DNA of 64,000 nt from Minicystis rosea (GTDB lineage Bacteria > Myxococcota_A > Polyangia > Polyangiales > Polyangiaceae): positions 5,501,573-5,565,572 of the forward strand of contig CP016211.1 in the NCBI GenBank assembly GCA_001931535.1. The letters run 5' to 3'. The position numbers and the translations under genes are program-made. Numbering within the stretch: position 1 is the first letter of the stretch; each line of letters opens with the position of its first letter. Positions 62,483-64,000 of this stretch are shown in pieces. The notes beneath the pieces are model-generated. The model did no database searches. It was given only the letters and a program-made list of their open reading frames with translations, and was not told the origin of the DNA.

Positions 62483-63658
62483 ATGCCTCTCGCCCTCCTC
62501 GCCCTCACCGCCGGCGCCTTCGGAATCGGCACCACGGAGTTCGTCATCATGGGCCTGCTGCTGCAGGTCGGCGGTGAGCTGCACGTGTCGATCGCCGCCG
62601 CCGGCCTGCTCATCTCGGGCTACGCGCTCGGCGTGGCCGTGGGCGCGCCGGTGCTCACGCTGGCGACGCGGCGGCTGCCGCGCAAGACCGTGCTGCTTGC
62701 GCTGATGGCCATCTTCACGCTCGGCAACGTCGCCTGCGCGCTCGCGCCGAGCTACCCGCTGCTGATGGCCGCGCGGGTCCTCACCTCGCTCGCGCACGGC
62801 ACGTTCTTCGGCGTCGGATCGGTGGTGGCGACCGGCCTCGTGCCGCCCGCGCGCCGCGCGTCGGCCATCGCCGTCATGTTCACCGGGCTGACCGCGGCGA
62901 CGCTGCTCGGCGTACCGGCGGGCGCGTGGCTCGGTCTGCATTTCGGCTGGCGCGCCACGTTCTGGGCGGTGGCCGCGATCGGCGTCGCGGCCGTGATCGT
63001 GCTCTCGGCGCTGGTGCCGCGCGACCGAGAAGCGCTCGATCCGACGCCGATCCGCGAGGAGATCGCGGTGCTCGCGCGACCGCAGGTGCTGCTCGGCCTC
63101 TCCATGACCGTGCTCGGCTTCGCCGGTGTGTTCGCCGTGTTCACGTACATCCAACCGCTGCTCACGCAAGTGACCGGGCTGTCCGAAGCCGCGGTGTCCC
63201 CCGCGCTGCTCTTGTTCGGCGGCGGCCTCGCCGCCGGCAACTTGCTCGGAGGCCGGCTCGCGGATCGCGCGCCGATGCGGGCGATCCTCGGTACGCTCGC
63301 GGCGCTCGCGCTGGTGCTCGTCTCGATGCGCTGGGCGATCGGCCGGCCGGCGACTGCGCTCCTGTTCGCGGCGCTGCTCGGCGTGGCGGCGTTCGCCACC
63401 GTGGCCCCGCTCCAACTCCGCGTGCTCGAGAAGGCCGCAGGCGCGGGCCAGAACCTGGCGTCGAGCCTCAACATCGCCGCGTTCAACTTGGGCAACGCGC
63501 TCGGCGCGTGGGTCGGCGGCGTCGTCATCGAGCGTGGCCCCGGCCTCGTCGCGCTCGGATGGGCAGCGGCGATCCTCACCGCGATCGGCTTGGCCCTCGC
63601 CTTCTGGAGCCGCGCGCTCGACACCCGTGCGTCGTCTCCCGCAATCGTGACCCATTGA
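62483..63658 (+). CDS. MFS transporter, drug/sugar-efflux type
   Basis: 391 aa with 12 predicted TM helices. The N-terminal pattern GAFGIGTTEFVIMGLLLQVG and GYALGVAVGAPVLT is that of AraJ/YdhP-type and chloramphenicol/purine efflux antiporters (DHA1 group). The motif A-like loop is TRRLPRKTVLLALM, and SLAHGTFFGVGSVVAT and FNLGNALGAWVGG follow. It probably exports small hydrophilic compounds with proton exchange. Divergent from LysR and followed after 24 bp by an aldo/keto reductase gene. Confidence 0.93.
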   Translation: MPLALLALTAGAFGIGTTEFVIMGLLLQVGGELHVSIAAAGLLISGYALGVAVGAPVLTLATRRLPRKTVLLALMAIFTLGNVACALAPSYPLLMAARVLTSLAHGTFFGVGSVVATGLVPPARRASAIAVMFTGLTAATLLGVPAGAWLGLHFGWRATFWAVAAIGVAAVIVLSALVPRDREALDPTPIREEIAVLARPQVLLGLSMTVLGFAGVFAVFTYIQPLLTQVTGLSEAAVSPALLLFGGGLAAGNLLGGRLADRAPMRAILGTLAALALVLVSMRWAIGRPATALLFAALLGVAAFATVAPLQLRVLEKAAGAGQNLASSLNIAAFNLGNALGAWVGGVVIERGPGLVALGWAAAILTAIGLALAFWSRALDTRASSPAIVTH

Positions 63659-63682
63659 TCCACATCACCCAAAGGGTTCGTC

Positions 63683-64000
63683 ATGGAACATCGTCAACTC
63701 GGTCGATCGGGCTTTCAGGTTCCGGTGCTCGGCTTCGGCGCCGGCACCTTCGGCGGCAAAGGCCCGTTGTTCAGCGCGTGGGGCAACACCGATGTCAGCG
63801 GCGCACAGCGCCTCGTCGACGTCTGCCTCGATGCCGGCGTGACGCTGTTCGACAGCGCCGACGTGTACTCGGATGGTGAGTCCGAAGCGATCCTCGGCGC
63901 CGCGCTCGCCGGCCGCCGCGGGCGCGCCATCGTGTCCACGAAGATCGCGCTGCGCACCGGGCCGGGCCCGAACGACGTGGGCACCTCTCGCCACCACCTC
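63683..64000 (+). CDS. Aldo/keto reductase, N-terminal part (runs off the window)
   Basis: 106 codons are visible before the window ends. The N-terminus MEHRQLGRSGFQVPVLGFGA and the catalytic region LFDSADVYSDGESEAILGAA (catalytic Asp and Tyr) are typical of AKR enzymes that reduce aldehydes or ketones with NADPH; VSTKIALRTGPGPNDVG follows. It starts 24 bp after the MFS stop and is probably in the same transcript. The 3' end is not in the window. Confidence 0.92.
   Translation, partial: MEHRQLGRSGFQVPVLGFGAGTFGGKGPLFSAWGNTDVSGAQRLVDVCLDAGVTLFDSADVYSDGESEAILGAALAGRRGRAIVSTKIALRTGPGPNDVGTSRHHL

Overview
The window looks like a chromosomal segment of a myxobacterium, probably Polyangiales/Sorangiineae or a close relative. 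The evidence is inferential: very high G+C, strong G/C bias in third codon positions, many GTG starts, ExbB-ExbD-ExbD motor triads of the AglRQS type, PilT-type ATPases, a Ser/Thr kinase fused to a formylglycine-generating-enzyme (FGE) domain beside an FHA gene, many Gly-rich lipoproteins, duplicated lspA genes and a caspase-like protease. No rRNA, tRNA, CRISPR array, transposase or prophage was recognised.

Layout. 1-1.8 kb: end of a putative envelope protein and a glycerate 2-kinase. 1.8-7.6 kb: two divergent ExbB/ExbD/ExbD triads, one followed by an apparently frameshifted membrane gene; the other has a short leader with two mutually exclusive hairpins. 7.6-8.65 kb: degenerate repeats and possible gene relics. 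8.65-14.6 kb: SNF2 helicase with a SWIM zinc-finger partner, and a membrane pyrophosphatase. 14.9-19.3 kb: a coiled-coil membrane protein and a cofactor-salvage run pncB-pncA-Nudix/wHTH-coaE. 19.3-21 kb: phyH-tetR with a visible promoter and operator. 21.1-26.4 kb: caspase-like protein, kinase-FGE fusion, FHA protein. 26.4-31.1 kb: folD, then a lipoprotein-biogenesis cluster (lspA, lspA-like, lgt, lipoprotein). 31.2-41 kb: DUF1254 protein, MrfA-like helicase, a possible 53-aa small protein, sirtuin, two paralogous lipoproteins, a membrane protein and an octaheme cytochrome. 41-44.4 kb: two PilT-type ATPases, then 43-bp tandem repeats. 44.8-54.7 kb: YXWGXW-type lipoprotein, an N-terminally short Mur ligase, feruloyl-CoA synthase-like enzyme, pirin, molybdopterin oxidoreductase with 53-bp repeats at its 3' end, and class II HMG-CoA reductase. 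54.8-60.8 kb: MoxR ATPase-DUF5682-VWA operon plus a compositionally different downstream gene. 61-64 kb: GNAT, LysR, MFS transporter and a truncated aldo/keto reductase.

The most unusual items are the MoxR-DUF5682-VWA operon, whose DUF5682 protein carries paired G-x2-H motifs and a Glu like TraB/TIKI-type proteins; the tandem lspA pair, in which one copy has Asn at the catalytic Asp of the GNxxDR motif; the bistable leader hairpins before the second ExbB triad; the frameshift in the first triad's distal gene; a 53-codon ORF with local base composition unlike its neighbours; and two tandem-repeat arrays.
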